The notes: generated by a model from the sequence alone, not told the origin. A stretch of DNA of 64,000 bases from Pseudomonas sp. P7548 (GCF_013386585.1 NZ_JACARO010000001.1:1-64000); one strand, 5' to 3'; shown: positions 8,399-17,732, numbered from the stretch's first letter. Numbers and translations: made by a program.

Positions 8399-8743
8399 GA
8401 TGGTTGCTCCTTGGGAGGGCGATAAAGTGGGTACAGGGCTAATGCTACTCTCGATAAGTCGATATAAAAGTTCATAAACACAATGGTAATAATCAACAGA
8501 ATTGATTGTTCCCGGCAGAGGCTCTAGAACGCGCCTCTCAAGCCCGCGGTTTTGCACCGTGGTGGGTATTTTCGACACGGCCCTGGGTAACAATGGTGCG
8601 TCGTCGATGCTGGAAACTGTCCGTTCGATCAGAAAACTGGCTTTTTGCGACTAAAACGATGATCCGGTTAAACCCCCGCGCCGTTTGCCAGTCGTAGCCT
8701 TATGAGCTGTAGTTCAGCTAGTCGTATTCAGGAGTCATGTGCA
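8399..8743. other. Divergent intergenic region
   Basis: About 345 bases separate the secreted repeat-protein gene from asmA. The part at 8440-8510 is unusually A/T-rich for this genome and probably holds the promoters, but no -35/-10 pair can be assigned with confidence. No gene or repeat is seen. Confidence 0.4.
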
Positions 8744-10813
8744 ATGACGCGCACGCGTAAAATCGTTGTCTGGAGCTGCGCCAGCTTCGCTCTGTTAATC
8801 GCCGTGGTGGTGTTGGTCCTGGTGTTTTTCGATTGGAACCGCATCAAGCCGCCGCTCAATGCCAAAGTCTCCGAAGAGCTGCATCGACCGTTTGCCATCA
8901 ATGGCAACCTGGCGGTGGTGTGGGCGCGTGAGCCGGATCAAGGCGGCTGGCGTGCCTGGGTGCCGTGGCCGCATGTGATTGCCGAAGACCTGACCCTGGG
9001 CAACCCCGACTGGTCGAAGAAACCGCAGATGGTCACCCTCAAGCGCGTGGAATTGCGCATCTCGCCGCTGGCGTTGTTGGCGCAGCGCGTGGTAATTCCG
9101 CGCATCGACCTCACTGAACCGAGCGCCGACCTGCAGCGCCTGGCCGATGGCCGCGCCAACTGGACCTTCACGTTCGACCCCAAGGACCCGAATGCCGAAC
9201 CGTCAAGCTGGGTGGTGGACATCGGTGCCATCGGCTTCGATAAAGGCCATGTAACCCTCGACGACCAGACCCTCAAGACGCAATTGGACGTCACCATCGA
9301 TCTGCTGGGCAAACCGATTCCCTTTGGTGAAATCGTCGGCGCTGCCGATGCCAAGAAGGCCCAGGAAAAAGGATCAAACCCCCAGGACTATGCGTTCGGC
9401 CTCAAGGTCAAAGGCCAGTACCACGGCCAGAAACTCGACGGCACTGGCAAGATCGGCGGCCTGCTCGCCTTGCAGGACGCGGCCAAACCGTTCCCCTTGC
9501 AGGCCCAGGTGAAAATCGCCGACACCAGCATCGCCGTGGCCGGTACGTTGACCGACCCCCTCAACCTCGGCGCCCTCGACCTGCGCCTGAAACTCTCCGG
9601 CAGCAGCCTGGGCAACCTTTACCCGCTCACGGGCGTCACCTTGCCGGATTCGCCGGCGTATTCCACCGACGGCCACTTGATCGCCAAGCTGCATGAAGCC
9701 AGCGGCGCCTCATTCACCTACGAAAACTTCAACGGCAAGATCGGCAACAGCGATATCCATGGCAACCTGGGCTACGTCGCCAGTCAGCCACGGCCCAAGC
9801 TCACGGGCGCGCTGGTGTCCAACCAACTGCTGATGACCGACCTGGCTCCGCTGATCGGCGCCGATTCCAACGCCAAGCAAAAGGCCCGTGGTGGCGAAAG
9901 CAAACAGCCCGCGACCAAAGTGCTGCCGGTGGAAGAGTTCCGTACCGAGCGCTGGCGCGACATGGATGCCGATGTGGAATTCACCGGCAAGCGCATCGTG
10001 CAGAGTGCCGAGTTGCCTTTCACTGACCTCTATACGCATCTGGTGCTCAACGATGGCGAGCTGAGCCTTGAGCCCCTGCGCTTTGGCGTGGCCGGTGGCA
10101 AGCTGGATGCGCAGATTCGCTTGAACGGCCGTACCACGCCCATGGAAGGTCGCGCCAAACTCACTGCGCGCAACTTCAAGCTCAAGCAACTGTTCCCGAC
10201 GTTTGAGCCGATGAAAACCAGCTTTGGTGAACTCAATGGCGACGCGGACATCGCCGGACGTGGCAACTCCGTGGCGGCGTTGCTGGGCAGCTCCGACGGT
10301 AACCTCAAGATGCTGGTCAATGACGGCGCCATCAGCCGTGGCCTGATGGAAATTGCCGGGCTCAACGTGGGCAACTACGTGGTCGGTCGCCTGTTTGGTG
10401 ACAAGGAAGTGAAGATCAACTGCGCGGCGGCGGACTTCGGCATCAAGACCGGCCTGGCGACCACTCGCCTGTTCGTGTTCGATACCGAGAACGCGATCAT
10501 CTACGTCGACGGCACCGCGAACATGGCCACCGAACAACTGGACCTGACCATCACGCCGGAGTCCAAGGGCTTTCGCATGTTCTCGTTGCGTTCGCCGCTG
10601 TACGTCAACGGGCCGTTCATCAAGCCCAATGCTGGTGTGAAAGCCGTACCGCTGATGCTGCGTGGTGCGGGGATGGTGGCGCTGGGTGTGATCGTCGGGC
10701 CTGCGGCCGGGCTGCTGGCGCTGGTCGCGCCGAGTGGTGATGTGCCTAACCAGTGCGCACCGCTGTTGCAGCAGATGAAAGAAGGCAAGGCGCCTAAGAC
10801 GGTGAAGGGCTAA
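8744..10813 (+). CDS. AsmA family protein
   Basis: The 689-residue protein starts with a transmembrane anchor (about residues 5-27) and then a long periplasmic region with the AsmA N-terminal domain and the C-terminal AsmA/DUF748-like beta-rich part. AsmA-type proteins are thought to bridge the periplasm and take part in phospholipid or outer-membrane homeostasis. The ATG at 8744 is preceded by CAGGAG at good spacing. A second hydrophobic stretch near residues 645-670 (GMVALGVIVGPAAGLLALV) may contact a membrane. It is not in an operon. Confidence 0.85.
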   Translation: MTRTRKIVVWSCASFALLIAVVVLVLVFFDWNRIKPPLNAKVSEELHRPFAINGNLAVVWAREPDQGGWRAWVPWPHVIAEDLTLGNPDWSKKPQMVTLKRVELRISPLALLAQRVVIPRIDLTEPSADLQRLADGRANWTFTFDPKDPNAEPSSWVVDIGAIGFDKGHVTLDDQTLKTQLDVTIDLLGKPIPFGEIVGAADAKKAQEKGSNPQDYAFGLKVKGQYHGQKLDGTGKIGGLLALQDAAKPFPLQAQVKIADTSIAVAGTLTDPLNLGALDLRLKLSGSSLGNLYPLTGVTLPDSPAYSTDGHLIAKLHEASGASFTYENFNGKIGNSDIHGNLGYVASQPRPKLTGALVSNQLLMTDLAPLIGADSNAKQKARGGESKQPATKVLPVEEFRTERWRDMDADVEFTGKRIVQSAELPFTDLYTHLVLNDGELSLEPLRFGVAGGKLDAQIRLNGRTTPMEGRAKLTARNFKLKQLFPTFEPMKTSFGELNGDADIAGRGNSVAALLGSSDGNLKMLVNDGAISRGLMEIAGLNVGNYVVGRLFGDKEVKINCAAADFGIKTGLATTRLFVFDTENAIIYVDGTANMATEQLDLTITPESKGFRMFSLRSPLYVNGPFIKPNAGVKAVPLMLRGAGMVALGVIVGPAAGLLALVAPSGDVPNQCAPLLQQMKEGKAPKTVKG

Positions 10814-10834
10814 CTGACGAAACCGAAACCAAAA

Positions 10835-10926
10835 ATGTGGGAGCTGGCTTGCCTGCGATAGCGCCGTAACAGACAACCTATGCGTTGACTGTTGCATAGC
10901 TATCGCGGGCAAGCCCGCTCCCACAG
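10835..10926. repeat. Chimeric REP pair
   Basis: The left arm is of the AGCTGGC class and the right arm of the AGCGGGC class, so the two arms have different parents. It lies between the convergent asmA and ferritin-like genes. Confidence 0.85.
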
Positions 10927-10947
10927 TGGGTTCAGAGGTGTTGCGGT

Positions 10948-11478
10948 TTACAGGTCTTGCAGAATGTCCGCCATGTCGTCGGCGTGCTCTTCTTCCTGGG
11001 CCAGGATTTCTTCGAACAGGCGGCGGGTGGTCGGGTCTTTGTCGCCGATGTACTGAATGATTTCACGGTAGCTGTCCACCGCGATGCGCTCAGCCACCAG
11101 GTCTTCGTAGACCATTTCCTTGAGGTTCTTGCCCGCAACGTACTGCGCGTGGGAGTGCTTCGACAGCAGGTCAGGGTTGAACTCCGGCTCGCCGCCCAGT
11201 TGCACGATGCGTTCGGCCAGTTTGTCGGCGTGCTCGGCTTCCTGGGTGGCGTGTTCCAGGAACTCGCTGGCGGCCACGCTGGCCTTGAGTCCGTTGGCCA
11301 TGAAGTAGTGGCGCTTGTAGCGCAACACGCAGACCAGCTCGGTGGCCAGCGACTCGTTGAGCAAGCGGATGATTTCTTCGCGGTCGGCGTCATAGCCTTC
11401 AGTGACGGCGCCGTTTTCGACGTGCTGGCGGGCGCGGCTGCGCAGGGTGGCCACGTCGGTCAAGTGTGCTTCAGTCAT
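10948..11478 (-). CDS. Ferritin-like diiron protein (bacterioferritin-type)
   Basis: The 176-residue helical protein carries the two-part carboxylate/histidine signature of ferritin-like proteins: Glu in LLNESLATELV followed by EHATQEAEHADKL, then YEDLVAERIAVDSYREI and EEILAQEEEHADD. This predicts a four-helix bundle with a diiron site that oxidises or stores iron. It is close to bacterioferritins, but a haem-ligand methionine cannot be placed with certainty. No signal peptide is seen, so it is cytoplasmic. It is transcribed alone. Confidence 0.8.
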   Translation of the reverse strand: MTEAHLTDVATLRSRARQHVENGAVTEGYDADREEIIRLLNESLATELVCVLRYKRHYFMANGLKASVAASEFLEHATQEAEHADKLAERIVQLGGEPEFNPDLLSKHSHAQYVAGKNLKEMVYEDLVAERIAVDSYREIIQYIGDKDPTTRRLFEEILAQEEEHADDMADILQDL

Positions 11479-11576
11479 CTCAATCTCCTGGTGCTAATCC
11501 GGTTTTACGCCACGCTCTGCTGGCGTGATCGCTCCAAGTTGTGAGTGTTGGCTGAAGCAAAAAGTTTTATCGGATT

Positions 11577-12476
11577 TCAAAGGGCATGGCCGGACAGCTT
11601 TGCCTCCTGTTGCACCCACTGGAAAAACGCACGCACCGGCGGATGACGCTCACGTCCCGGTACACACAGGGCGCTGTAACCGGCGCCGTCCACATGGATC
11701 TGCGGCTTGTAGGGCACCAGCAAACCGGTGGCAACGCTTTCCGACACCAGGATGTTGCTTGCCAGTACCAACCCCTGGCCGGCAATCGCCGCCTGCAAGG
11801 CGTAGTGCTCCTCGTCGTATTCGCGCAGCAAGCTCGTGTGGGCCAGCCACGTTTCGCCGGCCTTCTCGCACCAGGCCTGCCAGCCCAGGGCGTACAGCTC
11901 GGAGTTATGCCAACGCACGCTGATCAGCGTCGGCACCTGGCTGCTCGCCCGTGCGACGTGTTCGGGGGAGCCGTACACCGCAAAGCGCTCATCGAACAGG
12001 CACTCGCCGTACAGGTGCGGGTAGTCGCCGAGGCTGTAGCGAATCACCAGGTCGACGCTGGCGTCCTGTTGCAGGTCGACCACGTCGCATTGGGTGTCCA
12101 GGCGCAGGCTGATGTCGGGGTGGGCGGCATAAAAACGCCCCAGCCGGGGCACCAGCCACAACGCGGCAAACGCCGGGGTGGTGGAGACGGTGAGCTGTCC
12201 GGCACTGCGTTGCGGGCGCAACGTGTCGAGGCTATGGGCGACGTCCAGCAAGGCGCCGTGCACGCTGCGAAACAGCCGCTCACCGCCTTCGGTGAGGCGC
12301 ACCTGGCGCGGCAGGCGCTCGAACAACGGCACGCCCAGCCAGGTTTCCAGGCTGCGTATCTGGTGGGACACCGCCGTGGGCGTCACCGACAGTTCCAGGG
12401 CGGCCGCCTTGAAGCTCAATAGTCGCGCTGCCGATTCAAAGGTGCGCAGGGCGGTGAGGGGCAGTGAGGCAAACAT
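11577..12476 (-). CDS. LysR-family regulator (GcvA-like)
   Basis: The 299-residue protein has an N-terminal winged helix-turn-helix (residues about 5-65, including FKAAALELSVTPTAVSHQIRSLE) and a periplasmic-binding-type effector domain. The sequence is of the GcvA/AmpR subgroup. It is divergent from the azoreductase gene 136 bases away, so it probably regulates that gene and itself. The effector is unknown. Confidence 0.87.
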   Translation of the reverse strand: MFASLPLTALRTFESAARLLSFKAAALELSVTPTAVSHQIRSLETWLGVPLFERLPRQVRLTEGGERLFRSVHGALLDVAHSLDTLRPQRSAGQLTVSTTPAFAALWLVPRLGRFYAAHPDISLRLDTQCDVVDLQQDASVDLVIRYSLGDYPHLYGECLFDERFAVYGSPEHVARASSQVPTLISVRWHNSELYALGWQAWCEKAGETWLAHTSLLREYDEEHYALQAAIAGQGLVLASNILVSESVATGLLVPYKPQIHVDGAGYSALCVPGRERHPPVRAFFQWVQQEAKLSGHAL

Positions 12477-12486
12477 GCGGGCTCCA

Positions 12487-12507
12487 TGGATGAGATGAAT
12501 TCATCCA
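12487..12507. promoter_or_regulatory. Palindromic candidate LysR operator
   Basis: Arms TGGATGA and TCATCCA enclose GATGAAT, and an inner 12-base perfect palindrome GATGAATTCATC runs from 12494 to 12505. It lies 10 bases before the lysR start codon in the lysR/azoR divergent region, a typical autoregulatory position. Confidence 0.5.
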
Positions 12508-12612
12508 GATTAACTATTGCTCATTTGTCGGCTCGTGCTGCCATCACTAGATTTGCGAGCAAGCGTGGCGGCCAATCAGGTCGCCTGAGTCTAACTCGTG
12601 AAGGTAATACAG

Positions 12613-13254
12613 ATGAAAAAAATGCTAGTGATTCACGCCAGTCCCCGTGGTGAGCGCTCCCATTCGCGGCGCCTGGCCGAGTCGTTCTTGGAGGCCTGGC
12701 AGGCGGCCAACCCGGATGCACAGGTGACCCGTCGCGAAGTCGGCCGGGCGTTTATCCCCCATGTGACCGAAGCCTTCGTGGCCGCCAATTTCTACCCCGA
12801 ACCGCAGGCGTTGCCAAAGGTGATGAAGGCCGACCTGCAATTGAGTGACGAACTGGTGGGCGAGTTGATCGAGCATGATCTGCTGGTGATCGCGATGCCC
12901 CTGTACAACTTCGGCGTGCCCAGCGGCCTCAAGGCCTGGATCGATCAGATCGTGCGCATGGGCCTGACCTTCGACATCACCCAGGACAGCCACGGCAACG
13001 CGCAATATCACGCGCTGCTCAAAGGCAAGAAGGCGCTGATCATCACCTGCCGTGGCGGCAGCGGCTTCGGCCCGGGTGGCGAGTTCGAGTGGATGAACCA
13101 TGCCGACCCGCACCTGCGTACGGTGCTGGGCTACATCGGGATTGATGACGTCAGCGTGATCGCCGCCGAAGGTGAAGAGTCGGACAAAAGCGTGTTCCAG
13201 CGCGCATGCGCCGAGGCCGAACGCCAACTGCATGATGTTGCCGGGCGCTTTTAA
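12613..13254 (+). CDS. azoR: FMN-dependent NADH azoreductase
   Basis: The 213-residue flavodoxin-fold protein matches AzoR/acyl carrier protein phosphodiesterase-type quinone reductases, homodimers that reduce quinones and azo compounds with NADH. Family features are the N-terminal [21 protein letters not shown]-phosphate loop, [22 protein letters not shown] around residue 95, and [11 protein letters not shown] near residue 145. The ATG at 12613 follows GAAGG; a GTG at 12598 is the alternative. It is divergent from a LysR gene that probably controls it. Confidence 0.9.
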   Translation: MKKMLVIHASPRGERSHSRRLAESFLEAWQAANPDAQVTRREVGRAFIPHVTEAFVAANFYPEPQALPKVMKADLQLSDELVGELIEHDLLVIAMPLYNFGVPSGLKAWIDQIVRMGLTFDITQDSHGNAQYHALLKGKKALIITCRGGSGFGPGGEFEWMNHADPHLRTVLGYIGIDDVSVIAAEGEESDKSVFQRACAEAERQLHDVAGRF

Positions 13255-13347
13255 GGTGTCATGAGTCTGTCACCGGGTGGTCATGTCGATTTATGAAACG
13301 CTGGTCTAGGATGGGTTCATCGCCTTCCCTATCAGGACCTCTGCGCC

Positions 13348-14238
13348 ATGCCGCACTCCCTTGCCACGCGTTATCCCCTGGTGCTGGTGCCCGGCATGCT
13401 GGGGTTTGTGCGCCTGGGGTGGTTTCCCTACTGGTACGGCATCGTCCCTGCGCTGCGCAAAGGTGGCGCACAGGTCTTCCCGGTGCAGGTGGCGCCGCTG
13501 GACTCCAATGAGGTGCGCGGCGAGCAATTGTTGGTGCAGATCGAACGGATCCGCCGCGAAACCGGTGCCGACAAGGTCAACCTGATCGGTCACAGCCAGG
13601 GCTCGCTCACCGCGCGTTACGCGGCGGCCAAGCGCCCCGAATGGGTGGCGTCGGTCACCTCGGTGGCCGGGCCCAACCATGGGTCGGAACTGGCAGACCA
13701 TATCCACACCCATTACCCCGCCGACAGCGTGAAAGGGCGCCTCATGAGTGCGCTGTTTCACCTGGTGGCCGGGGTGATGAGCCTGTTGGAAACCGGTTAT
13801 CGGGGGCCACGTTTCAAGGCCGACTTGCACGCCTCCCACCTGTCCCTGACCAGCGTGGGCGTGGCCCTGTTCAACCGCCAGTTCCCACAAGGTTTGCCGC
13901 AGACCTGGGGCGGGCAGGGCGCTGAAGAGGTCAATGGCGTGCGCTACTACTCGTGGTCCGGCACCTTGCAGCCGGGCAAGACCGATCGCGGGCGCAACCT
14001 GCTCGACGGCACGAACCGCAGCTGCCGCTTGTTTGCCCGCAGCTTCGTGCGGGAGAAGGGCCAGTGTGACGGCATGGTGGGGCGCTACAGCTCACACCTG
14101 GGGTTGGTGATCGGCGATGACTATGCGCTGGATCACTTCGACATCGTCAACCAATCGATGGGCTTGGTGGGCAAGGGCGCTGAGCCGATTCGGTTGTTTG
14201 TCGAGCATGCCCAAAGGCTCAAGGCTGCCGGGGTGTAG
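13348..14238 (+). CDS. Family I.1-type triacylglycerol lipase without signal peptide
   Basis: The 296-residue alpha/beta hydrolase resembles P. aeruginosa LipA. The nucleophile is Ser83 in GHSQG. The aspartate is Asp241 in CDGMVG and the histidine His263 in LDHFD; the 22-residue spacing equals that of LipA. The protein begins directly with the core strand (YPLVLVPGMLGF), with no signal peptide. The position of the second disulfide cysteine of LipA (RCSSHLG) is tyrosine here. No Lif foldase gene is nearby. Together these suggest a cytoplasmic esterase/lipase. Confidence 0.82.
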   Translation: MPHSLATRYPLVLVPGMLGFVRLGWFPYWYGIVPALRKGGAQVFPVQVAPLDSNEVRGEQLLVQIERIRRETGADKVNLIGHSQGSLTARYAAAKRPEWVASVTSVAGPNHGSELADHIHTHYPADSVKGRLMSALFHLVAGVMSLLETGYRGPRFKADLHASHLSLTSVGVALFNRQFPQGLPQTWGGQGAEEVNGVRYYSWSGTLQPGKTDRGRNLLDGTNRSCRLFARSFVREKGQCDGMVGRYSSHLGLVIGDDYALDHFDIVNQSMGLVGKGAEPIRLFVEHAQRLKAAGV

Positions 14239-14257
14239 CGGGTGGACTCGACCTAAT

Positions 14258-14267
14258 TGTGGGAGCG
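14258..14267. repeat. Truncated REP fragment
   Basis: Only the 10-base end TGTGGGAGCG of a REP arm is present between the convergent lipase and EamA genes; the rest is missing. Confidence 0.4.
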
Positions 14268-14270
14268 CGT

Positions 14271-15146
14271 TCAGTCAGCACGCACCGGCGTCGTCCACCG
14301 CTCCGACAAAATCACCCCACCCAACGTCAGCAAACCGCCGACCAGGTGATACATCGCCAACTCTTCCTTCAACACCACCGCCGCAATCAGCGCGGTGATC
14401 AGCGGCAGCAGGTTGAAAAACAGCGTGGTGCGGCTCGGCCCGAGCGTCTTCACCGAGTGCATCCACGCCAACGGCGCCAGCATCGAGGCCAGCAGACAGG
14501 CGTACAGCACCAGCGGGATGTTCGCCCAACCCAGGCCTGCTTTTGTCGAGAACAGGAACAGCGGAAACAGCACCACCACGGCCACCAGTATCTGCAAGTA
14601 CAGCAGCACCAGGGGCGGCAGGCGCAGGTGCCACTTTTTCAGCAAGGTGCTGTAGACCGCATAGGCGAGGGTGGCGACCAGCATCATGGCGTCCCCCAGG
14701 TTGACCCCGTGTTGCAGCAGCGCACCCAGGCTACCGGCCGAGACCACTACCACCACGCCGGCGAAGGACAGCACCGCACCGGTCAGCGCGCCAAAGGTGA
14801 GGCGCTGGCCGAGGCTGATGATCGCCGCCGTCAGCGCCATCAAAGGCATCAGCGACAGGATGATGCCCATGTTGGTCGCCGTGGTGACCGTCGCCGCGTA
14901 GTAGGCCAGGCTTTGGTACACCGCCATGCCCAGCACGCCGAGGATGAAAATCTTGCCCAGGTTCGGCCGGATCTGCGCCCAGTTTGCAATCACCGGCTTG
15001 AGCATGAACGGCGTGAACAGCAGCGCCGCCAGCAGCCAGCGGTAAAAGCCGATCTCGGCGGGGAAAATCGAGCCCACGGCGAGTTTGTTGACCACGGTGT
15101 TGCCGGCCCAGATAAAGATGGCCAGCAGGGGATACGCGTATTGCAT
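14271..15146 (-). CDS. EamA/DMT-family transporter
   Basis: A 291-residue inner-membrane protein with ten predicted transmembrane helices and two EamA repeats, as in RhaT/YdcZ-type drug/metabolite transporters. The N-terminal YPLLAIFIWAGNTVVNKLAVG is typical. The start at 15146 gives the usual family length; an upstream frame reaches 15257 but crosses the operator region. It is divergent from an AraC gene that probably controls it. Members export amino acids or toxic metabolites; the substrate is unknown. Confidence 0.85.
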   Translation of the reverse strand: MQYAYPLLAIFIWAGNTVVNKLAVGSIFPAEIGFYRWLLAALLFTPFMLKPVIANWAQIRPNLGKIFILGVLGMAVYQSLAYYAATVTTATNMGIILSLMPLMALTAAIISLGQRLTFGALTGAVLSFAGVVVVVSAGSLGALLQHGVNLGDAMMLVATLAYAVYSTLLKKWHLRLPPLVLLYLQILVAVVVLFPLFLFSTKAGLGWANIPLVLYACLLASMLAPLAWMHSVKTLGPSRTTLFFNLLPLITALIAAVVLKEELAMYHLVGGLLTLGGVILSERWTTPVRAD

Positions 15147-15185
15147 CGAAAGAAACCAGATAGGTTGGTGAGGCAGGATTATCCC

Positions 15186-15242
15186 TTGTCTGGATCGCAG
15201 CCTATACTGCGATCCAGCCAACTGACCTCTGCATCCAGACAA
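15186..15242. promoter_or_regulatory. Nested inverted repeats, candidate AraC operator
   Basis: Two inverted repeats share this short region. An 11-base perfect pair, CTGGATCGCAG/CTGCGATCCAG, lies at 15190-15217. An outer 10-base pair, TTGTCTGGAT/ATCCAGACAA, spans 15186-15195 and 15233-15242. The outer right arm ends one base before the AraC start codon. The motif CTGGAT therefore occurs in four positions and is the likely recognition core. Confidence 0.55.
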
Positions 15243-15243
15243 C

Positions 15244-16032
15244 ATGCCCAGACACACCGTCCGCCTCGCGGATTTCCCCAGCTTGCCGAGCCCGGTCTAC
15301 TTCCGCTATTCCGAGTTTGCCCCCGACACCGAGTGCACCCCGCACCGGCATTTCTGGGGGTCGTTGGACTATTCAGCCAGCGGCGTTATGCGCATGGAGG
15401 TGGCCGGCAGCCGGTTTATGTCGCCGCCGCAGTACGCGGTGTGGATCCCACCGGATACCGAACACAGTTCCTATAACGCCCAGGCGATTGTCTACCGCTC
15501 CGTGGGCCTGGCGCCGGAGCTGTGCGAGCACCTGCCACAGGTGCCGTGCACCTTGGCGGTCAGCGAGATTCTCAAGGCCATCCTCAGTGATTTTGCACGT
15601 CGCGACGTCAACATCCCGCAGACCGAGGCTGATGTTCGCCTGGCCCAGGTGCTGGTAGACCAGCTCAAGCAGGCGCCGGTCCACGATTGTTTCCTGCCCT
15701 ACGCCCGCCACCCTGGCGTGCTGGGTGTGCTGGAGGGCATGCAGGCCGACCCGGGGGACAACCGCCCCCTGGCGCAATGGGCCGAGCAAGTGCACGTGAG
15801 CGAGCGCACCCTGGCCCGGCAATTCGTGCGGGAGGTGGGCATGAGTTTTGGCGAGTGGCGCCAGCGCCTGCGTTACCTGGCGGCGATTGACGCCCTGGGC
15901 AGCGAACGCAGCGTGCAGCATGTGGCGTTTGACCTGGGCTACAGCACCGCGTCGGCGTTTATCGCGATGTTCCAACGCCACGCTGGCTGCACCCCAGAGC
16001 AGTACCGTCGATCGAATATCCGCGCCCGCTGA
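15244..16032 (+). CDS. AraC-family regulator with cupin sensor
   Basis: The 262-residue protein has an N-terminal cupin domain (HRHFWGSLDYSASG near residue 30) and a C-terminal AraC pair of helix-turn-helices (from about residue 165, with VSERTLARQFVREVGMSFGEWRQRLR and the second motif VAFDLGYSTASAFIAMFQR). The architecture resembles NimR-like regulators that sit beside an exporter. It is divergent from the EamA transporter, with nested inverted repeats between the two genes, so a local regulator-exporter pair is likely. Confidence 0.87.
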   Translation: MPRHTVRLADFPSLPSPVYFRYSEFAPDTECTPHRHFWGSLDYSASGVMRMEVAGSRFMSPPQYAVWIPPDTEHSSYNAQAIVYRSVGLAPELCEHLPQVPCTLAVSEILKAILSDFARRDVNIPQTEADVRLAQVLVDQLKQAPVHDCFLPYARHPGVLGVLEGMQADPGDNRPLAQWAEQVHVSERTLARQFVREVGMSFGEWRQRLRYLAAIDALGSERSVQHVAFDLGYSTASAFIAMFQRHAGCTPEQYRRSNIRAR

Positions 16033-16104
16033 AGATGTAACAGGCTTTGACTACACTGCTGGGTAGGCCGCGCCCCTTCGGTGCGGTAACAGGGAGAAAA
16101 CTCC

Positions 16105-16410
16105 ATGAAGATGCTGCGTATTCCGCTGTTGATGATGGGCCTGCTGCTGTGTTCCCAAGGTTTTGCCGCGACCGCCCAGCAAAATAAGATGACCACCTGC
16201 AACGCCGACGCCACCACCAAGGCCTTGAAAGGCGATGAGCGCAAAGCCTTCATGAGCACCTGCCTTAAGGCGGCCCCGGCCGCCAACGACGCCAAGACCC
16301 TGACGCCGCAACAGCAGAAGATGAAAGACTGCAATGCGTCGGCGAAAACCAAGGCGCTGACTGGCGATGCACGCAAGACATTCATGAGCACGTGTCTCAA
16401 AGGTAGCTGA
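16105..16410 (+). CDS. psiF: PsiF-repeat protein
   Basis: The 101-residue secreted protein has a signal peptide ending near residue 22 and two tandem PsiF repeats, NKMTTCNADATTKALKGDER and QKMKDCNASAKTKALTGDAR, each closing with KAFMSTCLK or KTFMSTCLK. Each repeat has two cysteines that could form a disulfide. In E. coli, PsiF belongs to the phosphate-starvation regulon; its biochemical role is unknown. GGGAG lies upstream of the ATG. No clear Pho box is seen in the short upstream region. Confidence 0.88.
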   Translation: MKMLRIPLLMMGLLLCSQGFAATAQQNKMTTCNADATTKALKGDERKAFMSTCLKAAPAANDAKTLTPQQQKMKDCNASAKTKALTGDARKTFMSTCLKGS

Positions 16411-16423
16411 CAGCACAAGTCTC

Positions 16424-16513
16424 CTGTGGGAGCGGGCTTGCTCGCGAATGCGGTGTGTCATTCAGCACGTCAATGTCTGGTCCATCGCATTCGCGAGCAA
16501 GCCCGCTCCCACA
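16424..16513. repeat. REP pair (AGCGGGC class)
   Basis: Arms TGTGGGAGCGGGCTTGCTCG and its complement are about 40 bases apart, between psiF and the AI-2E family gene. Confidence 0.9.
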
Positions 16514-16604
16514 CTGTCGGTGTTCGCAATATTCAGAGTTCTCGCTTGATTCCTTCAAGGCTGGCAGACTGCCAATCCTTTAAAGCCGTTCGTTTTGAGG
16601 CTGT

Positions 16605-17618
16605 ATGCCAACGTTTTCTCAGCGTCACGTGATATTGCTGGCCAGCTACATCATCATTTTCGGCGGACTGCTGCTGGTACTGCCGCTCAAGTTGCTGCCC
16701 AGCCTGCTGGCCGGCCTGCTGGTTTTTGAACTGGTCAATATGCTCACCCCCCAACTGCAACGGCTGATTGAAGGCCGGCGTGCGCGTTGGCTGGCGGTGG
16801 CCTTGCTCGGCACCTTGATCGTCAGCGTGCTGACTCTGATCTTTGCCGGTGCCATCAGCTTCCTGCTCCACGAGGCGGAAAACCCCGGGGCTTCCCTCGA
16901 CAAATTCATGGGCGTGGTCGACCGCGCACGGGGCCAACTGCCGCCTTTCGTTGACGCCTACCTGCCGGCGAGCGCCGCCGAATTTCGCGTGGCCATCGGT
17001 GATTGGCTGAGCAAGCACCTGAGCGAATTGCAGCTTGTGGGTAAGGATGCTGCCCACATGTTCGTCACCCTGCTGATCGGCATGGTGCTCGGCGCGATCA
17101 TCGCCCTGCAGCGCGTACCCGACCTGACCAAGCGCAAACCCCTGGCTGCCGCACTGTTCGATCGCTTGCACCTGCTGGTCCAGGCCTTTCGCAACATTGT
17201 CTTCGCCCAGATCAAGATTGCTGCGCTGAACACCGCCTTCACCGCCGTCTTTCTGGCCGTGGTGCTGCCGCTGTGCGGGATTCACTTGCCGCTGACCAAG
17301 ACCCTGATCGTGCTGACCTTCTTGCTCGGCCTGTTGCCGGTGATTGGCAACCTGATGTCCAACACACTGATCACTATCGTGGCGCTGTCGCTGTCGATCT
17401 GGGTGGCGGTGGCGGCGTTGGGCTATCTGATCGTGATCCACAAGATCGAGTACTTCCTCAACGCGCGCATTGTGGGCGGGCAGATCAGTGCCAAGTCGTG
17501 GGAGTTGTTATTGGCGATGCTGGTTTTCGAGGCAGCATTCGGCCTGCCGGGGGTGGTGGCGGGGCCGATTTATTATGCGTACCTCAAGAGCGAGCTGAAG
17601 CTCGGTGGGATGGTTTAA
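16605..17618 (+). CDS. AI-2E family transporter (PerM-like)
   Basis: A 337-residue inner-membrane protein of the AI-2E/PerM/TqsA exporter superfamily: two helices, an amphipathic periplasmic part (about residues 90-150), then several helices, with the typical LLPVIGNLMSNTLI and a conserved glycine-proline end (FGLPGVVAGPIYYAY). Some members export signals or sodium; naming the substrate would be a guess. It is flanked by REP pairs and appears monocistronic. Confidence 0.82.
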   Translation: MPTFSQRHVILLASYIIIFGGLLLVLPLKLLPSLLAGLLVFELVNMLTPQLQRLIEGRRARWLAVALLGTLIVSVLTLIFAGAISFLLHEAENPGASLDKFMGVVDRARGQLPPFVDAYLPASAAEFRVAIGDWLSKHLSELQLVGKDAAHMFVTLLIGMVLGAIIALQRVPDLTKRKPLAAALFDRLHLLVQAFRNIVFAQIKIAALNTAFTAVFLAVVLPLCGIHLPLTKTLIVLTFLLGLLPVIGNLMSNTLITIVALSLSIWVAVAALGYLIVIHKIEYFLNARIVGGQISAKSWELLLAMLVFEAAFGLPGVVAGPIYYAYLKSELKLGGMV

Positions 17619-17642
17619 GCCTTGTATTGCCTGGGTTGTCCT

Positions 17643-17732
17643 CTTCGCGAGCAAGCCCGCTCCCACACTGACTGTGTTCACAGGTCTAAATGTGTAAACA
17701 CAGTCAGTGTGGGAGCGGGCTTGCTCACGAAG
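17643..17732. repeat. REP pair (AGCGGGC class)
   Basis: The arms are inverted and flank a second inner inverted repeat (ACTGACTGTG/CACAGTCAGT), so the whole element could form an extended cruciform. It separates two convergent genes. Confidence 0.9.

Noticed and set aside
14259..15476. 405-residue Gln/His/Arg-rich plus-strand frame
   Set aside because: Composition is that of an antisense frame of the EamA gene; no ribosome site.
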